Shown here piece after piece: positions 12,113 through 22,797 of a DNA stretch of 64,000 bases; the stretch's first letter is position 1; each line of letters begins with the position of its first letter. The notes beneath the pieces are model-generated. The model made no database searches. It saw only the letters and a program-made list of their open reading frames with translations, and was not told where the DNA came from. The DNA comes from Areca catechu. Lineage: Eukaryota; Streptophyta; Magnoliopsida; Arecales; Arecaceae. The position numbers and the translations under genes were made by a program. The stretch is taken from positions 124,292,496-124,356,495 of the forward strand of contig CM038045.1 of the NCBI GenBank assembly GCA_021397845.1. The letters run 5' to 3'.

Positions 12113-12224
12113 TTTTGGTATGTAGTCCTCCTGAATGTTACTAGCTCCTTAGGCTTCATGTCTATGATTTTTGGTATGTAGTCCTCCTGAATGTTACTAG
12201 CTCCTTAGGCTTCATGTCTATGAT
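12113..12224. repeat. Exact 56-bp tandem duplication
   Basis: A 56-bp unit beginning TTTTGGTATGTAGTCC occurs twice with no visible mismatch (12113-12168, 12169-12224). It duplicates the MKPKELVTF start of the linker, a recent slippage event. Confidence 0.9.
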
Positions 12225-12333
12225 TACATCATCTGATTCGAATAGAAGAAAAAGTAATGAAGGGAACAAGACAAAAAGCCCTAAACTCACCCCCAAAAAG
12301 ATGGCTAAGCCCCGCACTACAAAGGGTCTCCTC

Positions 12334-12338
12334 GGATA
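12334..12338. repeat. Target-site duplication of element D (GGATA), left
   Basis: GGATA before the LTR edge, repeated at 19062-19066. Confidence 0.92.
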
Positions 12339-14340
12339 TGATGGGAGATGGATGCAAGGCTAATCTAACAATTAAGAGTTCAATTCTAATGAGCAATGGT
12401 AGCAAAATCAAATAAGCTATCAATTAAATTTAGGAAAGAGAGACTAAAATTACTACTAACTACCCGCAATGTAATTCGCATGCAATCACAAAAAGAACCT
12501 TGGATCTGATGATTAGGAAACCACCAAAACTAGGACTTCCTTACTTCAAATAACTAGATCCAATGAGATTCAAATGGGTTACTTACCAATAACGATTTTC
12601 CCTTCTCTGTTGCAGCAGATCTGCGTTTGACTCTCAGATCTCGCGGTAGGATTCCAAATATCAGTTCTTTAGGAGCAGATCTTCCCGTTGATGGTTGGAT
12701 GGCAAGGAAACCTCCTATTCTGATCGAGAGCACTAGGGATCCTGCAAGAGAACTATAATTAGAGAGATGAAAAAGAAGTGAGAATTTGAAAAGAGAGAGG
12801 GAAAGAATGATGGTCGGCTTGGATCTAGATCTAGACTGGTTGAAAGGTGAAGGTGCCTGGCTTCTTGGAACTTGGATGCGGGAGATAAATAGGGCTTCAG
12901 CACCCTATACACACAGATGCACTACTTACCTAGCAGAGCACTCTCACATTACAATGCTTAACCAGCAATTGTAAAAACAAACTGACAGAGTTTCATTAAT
13001 AATTCAAAGATGGTTACAAGGGAGGAATGGAGTGGTATTTATAGACCCTCCATACATGGTAGAATGATAAGAATAAAATTCTACAAGATAACTAAAGATA
13101 AATAGGCCTCTAATCTCCTTCTTGAAGTGGTATAAATTCCTTGAATTTTAAAATGGGTAGCTACTCCCTTGAAGTTGGACTCCTTCATGCTTTGGCGACA
13201 AAATGAAATGAGATGAGGTGCCTCTTTTTTTCTTGACCGGCTCCTGACAATTGGTGATAATTCCTTTCCCTATGTTGGCATCTACTACCCTTGGATTTGA
13301 AATTCAAACTTCAAGTGAGTTGGCAACAATTCATGAATAGTGGGCATCCAATCTTCCTCTCTTCTGGGCATTAACTTCTCCTAGAGCCCTTCTTGATCCT
13401 CTTGCATTTCAAACTTGAAAGATATCTCCATTTGAATTCATCTATCTTTGGATTTACATGGACTCCTTGTTTTTAAATTTAAATGAACTCCTTGGATTAG
13501 TTTGAAGTGACGACCTCTCTTGGATGTGGGCGACAAAAAGGATGAGATAGGTAGGCACCCTCCTTTCTTTCTCAAAATTGGTGTCAATTTTTCTTTGGGC
13601 AACAATTGTTTCTCATTTTGGTGTCAACTCATCTTGGACTCTTCCTTGATCTTCTTAAATTTGAAAGGCAGATAAGATAATCCTCTATTTTATCTTGGAA
13701 CTTGGATGAGATGAGGATTGAACCGGCTTTGAATTTTGAATGGATGAGGCACTCCCCTTCATGTGGGCGACAAGATAAGGATGAGAGGAGGTGCTAAAGA
13801 GATGAGAGTCCTTCGACTTTACTTTTCTTAAATGCTTTCAAATGAGTGACAAAATGAGGCACCCTCCTTTCCTTCCTTTTGGATAATCTTGGACTTTAAA
13901 TGTTGTCTAAATATCCTAATGTCCTGGATGTCTAAATGTCTGGATGTCTGGATGTTTGGATGTCTGAATATCTTGATAAAAATAAAAGATAACCTTCTTT
14001 TGACATTGAGTTGGCCATCCAAAGTGATGTGGTGAGGCATACTACTCCAAGTAGTGGGTGACAAGGCTCCAAGACATGGTGATGTGGCATAAGGTGATGA
14101 CGGGCATGATGACATGGCATGGTGACATGGCATGATTAATTGGACTTGAACCTTGGCTAACTTTGAACCCCTTGACTAATTAAAGTACTAATTACAAGAC
14201 TCGATCAATTTGCAAAGCAAAGCAAACTAATTTTATTTATAGAACTCAAGCTAAAATTAAAATAGAATAACTACTCATTGGTGATCCACATTGAGCTTGG
14301 AGGGTTCTGACATCTCTTCCTAGCTTTGGTGTCCTCACCA
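12339..14340 (-). repeat. Element D 3' LTR (left copy)
   Basis: On the minus strand starts TGGTGAGGACACCA and ends ...CATCA. Contains an octamer array (TGGATGTC-like) near 13920-13975. Confidence 0.9.
13918..13978. repeat. TGGATGTC octamer microsatellite in the element D LTR
   Basis: Repeated TGGATGTC/TAAATGTC units; the partner LTR has fewer (18676-18715). Copy number changed after insertion. Confidence 0.8.
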
Positions 14341-14960
14341 ATTCTTTCGGGATGGAAGGAACTCGACCCTGTCAAGTATGGGTCAACTCTGCTCTAGTAA
14401 TGCCCTAGCAAGTCTGGGTTGATTCTTTGCAGATCCTCTCGAGTGATCCATGAATCATCAAATTCTGGTCTACTTTGCCATCGAACCGGTAATGTTGATA
14501 ATCTTTACTCCTAATAGTGATAGTTTTGTCATTCAAAATCCGCTCAATCTTATCTCTCCATTTTGGTAATTTGGCTGGTGGACACTCAGGGGTAGGGTCA
14601 CTCTTAGAGATGGAATAGTCCCAAATGGCTCAATAGGTATCGCTATTCGCTCCTTATACTCAACAAGATCTAATACATTGAAGGTTGGACTAATACCTAA
14701 TTTAGGTGGTAATTCTAACACATAGGTTTTAAACGAAATTTTCTTTATGATGTTGTATGGTCCTGCACTATGGGCATGTAGTTCTTTTACGATTTCGGGT
14801 GGGAACCATTCAGGTCAAAGCCTAATCATGATAAAGTCTCCCTCATTAAATTCTTTGAAGTGCTTACGTAAGTTAGCCATATTCTAATAAGATTCATTGC
14901 TTTCATTAATTTTTTTACTTATCTCTTTATGCAATTCCTTAATATGCTATGCATATGACT
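14341..14960 (-). pseudogene. Element D integrase C-terminus and chromodomain
   Basis: Minus strand. The integrase C-terminal block is partly readable (LELPPKLGISPTFNVLDLVE at 14721 downwards, the same segment as LELPLDMGISTTFNILDLVE of element C). Below it a decayed chromodomain reaches the LTR at 14340. Upstream to about 14960 lies the HKEI...KLHA-type region, with frame changes. Stops throughout show it is inactive. The polypurine tract (complement of ATTCTTTCGGGATGG, 14341-14355) abuts the LTR. Confidence 0.7.
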
Positions 14961-15009
14961 CTTGACATGCAGGTTCAACCAAACCCTTAACTATGTTTTT
15001 GTTCATGGT

Positions 15010-16000
15010 TGGTAGATGACATGCAGATGAAAACTTGGCATGCATTCCAAATAGATGCCATAGGGTCTTCCAGAAGTAGATTGCAAACCTAACGTGCCCA
15101 ATGGACTTATGCAACATGCTAACCTCTACAAAATATAATCTAATGGTCCAAGCAACATGGGAAGTTTCAGGAAAAAGTAAAAAATAAGAAGTGGATTCAG
15201 GGAATCATCCTAAACTAATGGGGTTGACCTTAAGGTTTAGACATTGAGTTATATCTACATGCACTAAAAGGTCCACTTTATTGAAGAACGGGTCAGTAAG
15301 TTCAAGGAAGAGGTCATTAATTGGAGTCAAAGGGGTGACCTCATCCTGAGGGTACCAAATTAAAGAGATCATGTCTTCGATAGATTCCTCTGGTTCAAGA
15401 ATTTCAGGACTAAGCTCTCCTATTTGGATCTCTTCTAGGGTTTCCTCAGGTAAAGCCCTAATGGTATCGGTGTTAAATCTCTCATGGTTCTCTTTTCCTA
15501 ATGGTCCTTCTAATACATTAAGTGACTCATCGACTTCCTCTTCTCCTTTATACTCATCTATCAGGTTTTCTCCAGCTTCATATACTTCCACTATGGTTTT
15601 AGCCTGAGTAATCTTCTCGTCAATTAACCTTGAGTTTGTAATAGATATTTTACCTTCAGGATCATTCTTAGGAACAAATGGGGTCACGAGGATGGGTCAG
15701 CTCGAATTAGGGTTGAGTCAACTCGGGTGAGAATTGGGTCGACTCTACTGAGGAATGGGTCAACTTGGGTGTACTTGGCTAGTTCCTAATTTTTGATAAG
15801 GGGCACTAATCCTAATGGGTTCTGGCCGATGGGTTGGTTTAGGTGAACTTGGGCTAGTACAGGTTCTACGAGTTCTTTCTAGGGTTCCTAACCATTCATC
15901 TAGTCGGTCAAACCTATTGTTCATTTGAATACATTGTTCAGTGAAGTTCTAAGTAAGATTTCATTGTTAGACTCCATGGTCAGGTTGGGTTGGGTTTGGG
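15010..16000 (-). pseudogene. Element D acidic gag-like ORF
   Basis: A 160-aa open frame (15687-15205) is rich in Glu and Asp (NLIDEYKGEEEVDES, LPEETLEEIQIGELSPE), matching the element C first ORF (SLIDEYEGEDCEENN, LPEETFGKEKIIEPSPE). The N-terminal part to about 16000 is broken by stops, and the C-terminal integrase FWKTLW-type joint is recognisable near 15070. There is no gag core domain or zinc knuckle, as in element C. Confidence 0.7.
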
Positions 16001-16499
16001 TTGATGGTAAGGGTTCCTAATCTAGTAGTCATGTAATACAATCCTAGCTTCTAGGGCTCCTAAACCTAGAGCTCAAGTAGAATGGGTCAGCTTAAGTTAC
16101 AGTCAATTCAGCAATTATCCTGTCCACTGGGCAGGTAAGAGGTGGGGTTGTGAGAGGCTCCCCTTGCCATCACAGGGTCCTAATTAAAAATCATGAGTTT
16201 GCTTAGGGCGTTTGCCTCTGGACCTCTAGCCTTATACACCAGATTCAAGAGATAATCAAAGGATTGGGTGCACTAGCCTTTGCACAATACTTGGAACCCG
16301 ACCTGTTGGTGTCCCTAAGCTATGTTAGGTTGCTACTCAGTTTTAGATTAGGGCTAGGACAATGCAAGATGAGGTTGGTTATTTTTGGGTCAAGAAAAGG
16401 TGATGAAATCCTTCCCTTATCTTATGATAGCAGGCCCGTTAAAATAGTTTTAGATATGATGAATGCACAACCAATCAACAAGTTAATAGGATAAGATAA

Positions 16500-16640
16500 G
16501 ATAAGACTTGCAACTCAAAATTTAAACTTTAAATTTCAAATTTTAGATTTGGATTTCATATTTGAATTTTAAATTTTAAATTTTGAATTTCAGATTTTAA
16601 ATTACAGAAATTAAATTTTAATTTTTTTGGGAATTAGGTT
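16500..16640. repeat. AT-rich degenerate simple repeat
   Basis: Iterated AAATTT/TTTAAATTT motifs with few G or C, in the element D leader. Confidence 0.75.
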
Positions 16641-16815
16641 GGGTAAATTCAAAATTCTAGATATGCCAAAATCTTATCCTAAGTTGTGCTTAGAAGATTA
16701 ACATGCAATCTTTCAAGCAATTACAATTCAAACAAGCATACACTAAGCACAACTATTTTTCGATATTGGGTTATCAAGTCCGGCCGTAGATCATTACTGT
16801 CCATGGGTCGTGATA

Positions 16816-16831
16816 GTATACTTGCGTATAC
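16816..16831 (-). ncRNA. Leader hairpin of element D
   Basis: Read on the minus strand: GTATAC-GCAA-GTATAC. It sits where A and C have GTGTAC-NCTA-GTACAC, inside the shared flank GAGCGGG...ATCACGACCCATGG. The stem differs by a paired change (third pair A-T instead of G-C) and the loop is a GNRA tetraloop. The outer stem is only partly kept. Confidence 0.6.
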
Positions 16832-17079
16832 CCGCTCAGTAGGCATAATTTCCTTCCACCAAAAAATACAAAGAAAACAATACAATTTTTTTGAAAAAAA
16901 AAAATTCAGATCTGAAATCTATGATAGAAGACTACAGATCTGATTTTAATCTAGCTAAATTACTAAAATTAATGTAAAAGAAACTAAGATCTGAAGAGCT
17001 ATGGAAGAGCCTTCTAGATCTAATGCTAGAATAATACAAAAATTTTAGCTAATCACTAAATGTCCTAGTCTAACCTTTG

Positions 17080-17091
17080 GCTTTGATACCA
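17080..17091 (-). promoter_or_regulatory. Primer-binding site, element D
   Basis: Plus-strand GCTTTGATACCA, i.e. TGGTATCAAAGC on the minus strand: one mismatch to the usual TGGTATCAGAGC. Confidence 0.85.
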
Positions 17092-17095
17092 TAGC

Positions 17096-19061
17096 TGATG
17101 CAGGATGGATGCAAGGCTAATCTAACAATTAAGAGTTCAATTCTAATGACCAATGGCAGCAAACTAAATAAGCTATCAATTAAATTTAGGAAAGAGAGAC
17201 TAAAATTACTACTAACAACCGCAATGTAATTCGTATACAATCACAAAAAGAACCCTGGACCTGATGATTAGGAAACCACTGAAACTAAGACTTCCTTACT
17301 TCAAATAGCCAGATCTAATGTGATTCAGATGGGTTACTTACCAATAACGATTTTTCCTCCTTCATTGCAGTAGATCTGGATTCGACTCTCAAGAACTCGC
17401 GGTAGGATTCCAAATATCAGTTCCTTCGGAGCAGATCTTCTCGTTGAAGGTTGGATGGCAAGGAAACCTCCTCTTCTGATCGAGAGCACTTGGGATCCTA
17501 CAAGAGAACTATGATTAGAGAGGTGGAAAAGAAGTGGGAATTTGAAAAGAGAGAGGGAAAGAATGATGGTTGGCTTGGATCTGGATCTAGACTGGTTGAA
17601 AGGTGAAGGCTCCTGCCTTTTTGGAACTTGGACTTGGGAGATAACTAGGGCTTCAGCACCCCACAAACACATAGATGCACTACTTACCCAGCAGAGCACT
17701 CTCACATTACAATACTTAACTAGCAATTATAAAAACACACTGACAGAATATCATTAATAATTCAAAGATGATTACAAGGGGGGAAATGGAGTGGTATTTA
17801 TAGACCCTCCATACATGCTAAAAAGATAACAATAAAATTCTACAAGATAACTAAACATAAATGGGTCTCTAATCTCCTTCTAGAAGTGGTTGAGATTCCT
17901 TGAATTTTAAAATGGGTAGGTGCTCCCTTGAAGTTGGACTCCTTCATGCTTTGGTGACAAAATGAAATGAGATGAGGTGCCTCTTTTTTGCTTGACCGGC
18001 TCCTCACAATTGGTGATAATTCCTTTCCCTATGTTGGCATCTACTACCCTTGGATTTGAAATTCAAACTTCAAGTGAATGGGCAACAATTCATTAATAGT
18101 GGGCATCCAATCTTCCTCTCCTCTGGGCATTAACTTCTCCTAGAGTACTTCTTGTTCCTCTTGCATTTCAAACTTGAAAGATATCTCCATTTGAATTCAT
18201 CTATCTTTGGATTTACATGGACTCCTTGTTTTAAAATTTAAATGAACTCCTTGGATTAGTTTGAAGTGGCGACCTCTCTTGGATGTGGGCGACAAAAAGA
18301 ATGAGATAGGCAGGCGCCCTCCTTTCTTTCTCAAAATTGGCATCAACTTTTCTTTAGGCGACAATTGTTTCTCATTTTGGTGTCAACTCCTCTTGGACTC
18401 TTCCTTGATATTCTTAAATTTGAAAGGTAGATATAAGATAATCCACCATTTTATCTTGGAACTTGGATGAGATGAGGATAAAATCGGCTTTGAATTTTGA
18501 ATGGATGAGGCACTCCTCTTCATGTGGGCGACAAAATAAGGATGAGCGGAGGTGCTAAAGAGATGTGAGTCCTACTTTACTACTCTTAAATGCTTTCAAA
18601 TGAGCAAAAAAATGAGGCGCCCTCCTTTCCTCCCTTTTGGATAATCTTGGACTTTAACTATTGTCTAAATATCCCAATGTCTGGATGTCTGGATGTCTAG
18701 ATGTCCGAATGTCTTGATGAAAATAAAAGACAACCTTCTTTTGACATCAAGTTGGCCATCCAAAGTGATGTGGTGAGGCATACTACTCTATGTGGCAGGT
18801 GACAAGGCTCCAAGACATGGTGATGTGGCATAAGGTGATGACATGGCATGATGAATTGGACTTGAACCTTGGATAACTTTGAACCCCTTGACTAATTAAA
18901 GTACTAATTTCAAGACTTAACTTGACCAATTTGCAAAGCAAAGCAAACTAATTTTATTTATAGGACTCAAGCTAAAATTAAAATAGAATAACTACTCATT
19001 TGTGATCCACAATGAGCTTGGAGGGTTCTGACATCTCTTCCTAGCTCTGGTATCCTCACCA
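17096..19061 (-). repeat. Element D 5' LTR (right copy)
   Basis: On the minus strand starts TGGTGAGGATACCA and ends CATCCTGCATCA. 1966 bp, collinear with the left LTR. Confidence 0.9.
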
Positions 19062-19066
19062 GGATA
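19062..19066. repeat. Target-site duplication of element D (GGATA), right
   Basis: Exact match to 12334-12338. Confidence 0.92.
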
Positions 19067-19768
19067 AAAGCTACTCAAGTGATAGACTTTGAAGTCCCTC
19101 AAAACATCCCTCCTCTTCGGTACTCAGCCTAGGAACACCCAGAATGATGGTATTTAGTTGACTATAGCTCAGCAATTCCCAGTCTCTCATAGAAGAAGAA
19201 GAAATAAAGAGAAATCACTCCTTCAACCCATGAATGGCTGAAGGAGTGTCACTAATTAAAGGTTTTACCCCTCTTTGGGTAGAAAGATAAAACCAATGCT
19301 AGGCATAAAGATGCCTCTTGGTAGTGAAAAAAGAATGAAATGAGGAAAAAAAAGACAAGATCTTTACCAAAAAATAAATAACAGGAATTTTACAATGATC
19401 CTAAAGGAGCTTTGGGTTAAACTACATAGGGAAACTCTATAGGACCTAAAGAATTCAAAAATAAATAAAGAAATAGGGAACCTAAGCCTCATCTCAAATG
19501 CCTCCACATAGACCTTGAGTCAATTGGGAGGAGGGTAATCTACTCGAGTATTGGGGCTAGGCAACTCTAACTCAAATTCCCTTGGATTGCAATACAAATG
19601 CAGATGATGGACAAATCTCCCTAAGCCCATAGTGGACTGATACCCCTTTGGACCGAAGGTTCTCGATGCCACACACTCTTTGCATGGAGCATTGGGGTCC
19701 TTTGACCCCTCCTTTCTAGCACCCCTCTTTGGTGATCTCTCCTTTCTAACACTCATAGGGTCCACCAT
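19067..19768 (-). pseudogene. Tat-element antisense ORF, N-terminal half
   Basis: Minus strand from an ATG at 19768: a Lys/Arg-rich start, then a stretch matching the 'putative gypsy type transposon' domain (PF04195-like), with RLRFPISLFIFEFFRSYRVS and a following C-S-L-T-x-x-S-F-R-I-I-V-K-F segment. The same block occurs at 46757 onward as GLRFSLHPFFVKIFRLYQVV then LTPNSIRNICGF. Several stops (TAG after DYPPPN) show decay. Element D separates it from its C-terminal half at 12338-10907. Function unknown. Confidence 0.65.
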
Positions 19769-20040
19769 CTACTGTGGATTCGAGCAAAAGAAATAGATAA
19801 AATAAAGAGAAAGAAGAGCCAGCCTGGAAGTAAAGCTGAGTGAAGAAGCAAAACCAGTGGACTCTTTGAAGGAACTAAAGAGGGGAGAAGCAAGGAAAGA
19901 GAATGGAGGAACTAACAACTAAGGAAAGAAATAATAAAAAAACATTTCGAAGGAAGATGAAGCTTTAGAAGACAAAAGAATAAAAGAAGTTGTAACAGTA
20001 GGCGAAACCACCTTTACAAATGAAGCATGCAACCCTAAAT
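19769..20040. other. Upstream flank of the split antisense ORF
   Basis: Purine-rich sequence (AAAGAGAAAGAAGAG runs); no gene or clear element end. Confidence 0.4.
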
Positions 20041-22110
20041 TTGAAAGAAAACTAGTGCATCGGACGCCTACTATAGGCATGCTACACTAGGGCATAGGTA
20101 TTGCGTAATTAAAATTTTTAAACATTCATACGGAAAAACCTACTCATGCACAGGATCTAACATAAACATGATGCATGTAACTAATACACAGGCATGTATA
20201 GGCAAATGCAATAATTATAAACAACATGATAAAATCTAGATCTAAATATGCATGATAATAAAAAGAAATTATATACCTTATAGAGCTTCCTTTTGTTCTG
20301 ATTTTGGATCGAAGTAGGAAGAAGCCAACTCCCTTCAACAGCAAAACAAGGCAGCCGGTAGAACTCCAGCACTCTTCAGAACAAATATGCAAATAGAGCT
20401 TGATCTGATCTGCAATAGCAAGAAGAAGAAAAGATCGGTCCAATCTCTCAAGGTGTCCAAATGTCCACCCGCTGGAGTATCCACGCATGGGCTTTCGTTG
20501 ATCCAACTCCCGAATGGATGCTAGTCCTCCAAGAATCAATGAATAGGTCACGGATAGGTGGAGCAGGGAAAGCCAAAAAAAAAAAGAAAACTTCAAGGAC
20601 GGTCTTCTCCAAAACCGCCGATATTCCACCAAGAGCACACAATGGAGAAACAAAGAACAGGGAAGGATTTCACGGATGCCCTACGAATTTTCTACACTCA
20701 GAAAACCATCCCAAAAACTCTCTCATGGCTCCTCTCTTTAACCTGTTCTTCCCCTCAAAAACTCTACATCACATGACCTTCAACCAAGAAATAAGATGCT
20801 GAGAAAATTCATGAAGGCAGGGAAGATGACGTGAGAGGTATGCAGATAAAACCAAACTCCTATTTGAATTGGTTCTTGATCGGTGGTGAATATAGGGTAC
20901 CACAGGCTGGAAAAGAACAAGAGGTAAATAACCGTGAAGAGCGAGAGGAAGGAGTGACGTGTGGGAGCAAAACACCGTGAGACCCATTCTAGATAGCAGT
21001 GCTATGGATGAAATCCCAAGCAGGATTCAATCTCAAGCTATTCTTATCCCATGCGGCATCCGATCAACAAGTAGGTTTTATCCCATTCAAAATGGTAAAA
21101 ATAGGGCAATTAGAGAGCAGGGGAAGAGGGAAAAAATCGTGTAAACTTGCAAGTTTTAAATTGATTCAACAAGACCCAAAAACCGGTTCAACAAACCCCG
21201 GTCCGACCAAACCCGATCAATAAGAAAACTGGGTCCAATCCTGGTCTACCAGGACAATTCCTGGTTGACCCAAACCAATCCTCGTCGATCCAAATCAAAC
21301 CAGGTTGACCAGAAAAAATCCAATGTGTTCTCAATTAGACCATTTGACCTTAATACCGAAATGATTCCCAATCGTTGTTCGGCTCCAAGATCAAGAAGAA
21401 ATCCTCTATGGCGTGTGACCTCATAGGTTCGAACCTAAACGGTAAAATTGGAACACTTCTAGTACCAGCACAAGATACCATCTAGCAATGGGTCACGGCT
21501 TTCGGATAGGCCGAAGATGCAAGAGCAATCTATCGAACCTCTGGCATATGGTTATCATATAATTCATCCCTTTGATGTCCAATGCTCAAGATGACCTAGG
21601 GTTAGACTGCTAACCCTAACTGAGTCAATCCATAACATGTCTCAACCTCGCAAGTCTAGTGACTCCTCACTAAGACTACCTCGATCGAGGATTTGCTAAA
21701 TTGAGACATTGCGAGACATCCAATCCAAATAATTTGGACAGGTCAATCCATCTTTGTCCACCACTGCTCTACAAGTCCAGCACCAAAGCATAGGGAGTTT
21801 CTTGTAAGCTACCATGGTGACCTCAGGTCGGAGGGACACATATACACATATTCAATCACAAGCAATCCTTTGACAGAAAGGAGCTCCATGGAGTCACGTT
21901 CAATGAGATGTCAAACATCCTACTTGCAGATCACATCAGTGTCACCACACTCCTTTGGTCAAGAGGACAACTAAACGATGTGAACCACAACAACCTACAC
22001 TTGATATATTGCCATCCTGTACAATGTATCCTTTGGTTGTGAACTTTTTAAAGGACCACTCGATATATCCTTTCTATATTGAAGTTAGTGCAGTCTTAAG
22101 AACTTCATCA
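20041..22110 (-). mobile_element. LTR-like block, probably a copia solo LTR on the minus strand
   Basis: No coding sequence. Read on the minus strand it has the layout of a long copia LTR: a start TGATGAAGTTCTTAAGAC at 22110, a GTGTGGTGACACTG-like segment also found in the copia LTR near 29500, a central GC-richer part and an AT-rich end near 20100-20300. The right edge is sharp, because at 22111 the sequence switches to copia LTR homology. The left edge and a target duplication were not found. Short frames inside (for example 20144-20653) have no protein features. Confidence 0.45.
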
Positions 22111-22201
22111 GATAAATAAATTATTTTTGTATCTACTTCTGCTGCGACAGGCTGCTGATGCCTATTTATTGCAATTTCCTATTCCTAGAAGAAAACCAAC
22201 A
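22111..22201 (+). repeat. Copia 5' LTR stump
   Basis: Only the last ~90 bp match the 3' LTR end (AAATTATTTTTGTATCT, then CTGCTGATGCCT, ending AAAACCAACA). About 2.1 kb of the LTR is lost. Confidence 0.85.
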
Positions 22202-22202
22202 G

Positions 22203-22214
22203 TGGTATCAGAGC
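22203..22214 (+). promoter_or_regulatory. Primer-binding site, copia
   Basis: TGGTATCAGAGC one base after the LTR end CCAACA. Confidence 0.93.
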
Positions 22215-22767
22215 CACGGTTCTCTCTTTAACATGCATGCATGAGAATCAGATATGAAAAATATTCAAATCAGATAGATAATTATGATTGTATTAGTCTG
22301 TGTTGAACATGAGATTGTTCTAGCATAGAATTTTTGTTTTGAAAAATGGTTTTCGAAATTAAAATCATAATTTTCAGATATGAAATTAAATTTAATAATC
22401 AAAAATTAAATTGATCAAGGGTTGTACAAAGTGATATAAGGTTGTCCTGCTATAGGGTTTACCCCTTAAATTGCAAAGGTTGTCCTACTTTGATGTATAC
22501 CTAGTTTTGAAAAAGAGTTTTCAAAAGGTTTTGATCGTATGTTGATATATGCGATGCACAAAATTAGGATTTAGATCTTAAATGTCATGCACTTAAACCT
22601 AATTTTAAAATTGATTTGATCAAGAAAATCAAATTAGGTGCATGAGGGTTTGGGTTGAACAAATTAGATCTAGCGATTGGGCTGCGTGATTAGGGCTTGA
22701 TTAGATCAACTAGTAACCATAATATGATTTTGAGCAAGTGACTCAACCTAATCAGATGATGATTTGG
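22215..22767 (+). other. Copia leader, first part
   Basis: AT-rich untranslated leader, no ORF. It ends with TTTGG (22763-22767), the left target duplication of the nested element. Confidence 0.7.
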
Positions 22768-22781
22768 TGATGTGGAATAAA

Positions 22782-22793
22782 GCTCTGATACCA
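22782..22793 (-). promoter_or_regulatory. Primer-binding site, element E
   Basis: Plus-strand GCTCTGATACCA, the exact complement of TGGTATCAGAGC, four bases from the LTR end. Confidence 0.9.
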
Positions 22794-22797
22794 ATAA

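Larger units (their letters stand above)
10907..12338 (-). pseudogene. Tat-element antisense ORF, C-terminal half (coiled coil)
   Basis: On the minus strand, in order: a linker (MKPKELVTFRRTTYQ, 12159 downwards), a long coiled coil rich in Ala, Lys and Glu (about 11685-11221, for example AKAKEELAKVKKEVEAIMEK), and an acidic, proline-poor tail to 10907. This order matches the C-terminal half of the antisense ORF at 46757-48929. The N-terminal half lies at 19768-19067, separated by element D. Stops and frame changes make it non-functional. The protein's role is unknown; similar ORFs are annotated as 'putative gypsy type transposon' and recur in Tat-lineage elements. Confidence 0.65.
16001..17079 (-). 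other. Element D untranslated leader
   Basis: No coding capacity. It contains the structured leader hairpin (16816-16831) and an AT-rich stretch of AAATTTTAAATTT-like repeats (16500-16640). Confidence 0.7.
12339..19061 (-). mobile_element. Element D: complete non-autonomous chromovirus-type element, minus strand
   Basis: Direct repeats 12339-14340 and 17096-19061 are LTRs. The primer-binding site (complement at 17080-17091) next to the right LTR sets the minus orientation. Internally it carries an acidic gag-like ORF and an integrase C-terminus/chromodomain, with no protease, RT, RNase H or integrase core. The GGATA duplication confirms a single insertion, which split the antisense ORF of an older Tat element. 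LTRs differ by indels (2002 and 1966 bp) and substitutions, so it is moderately old. Confidence 0.92.

Noticed and set aside
20144..20802. 169-aa and 113-aa overlapping frames on opposite strands
   Set aside because: They sit in an LTR-like block, show no domain, and overlap each other; read as chance frames.
20041..22110. Complete copia element between 20 and 22 kb
   Set aside because: No primer-binding site or coding sequence; only an LTR-like layout, so listed at low confidence as a solo LTR.
22203..22214. tRNA gene fragment at TGGTATCAGAGC sites
   Set aside because: Only the 12-base primer-binding complement is present next to LTR ends; no cloverleaf.
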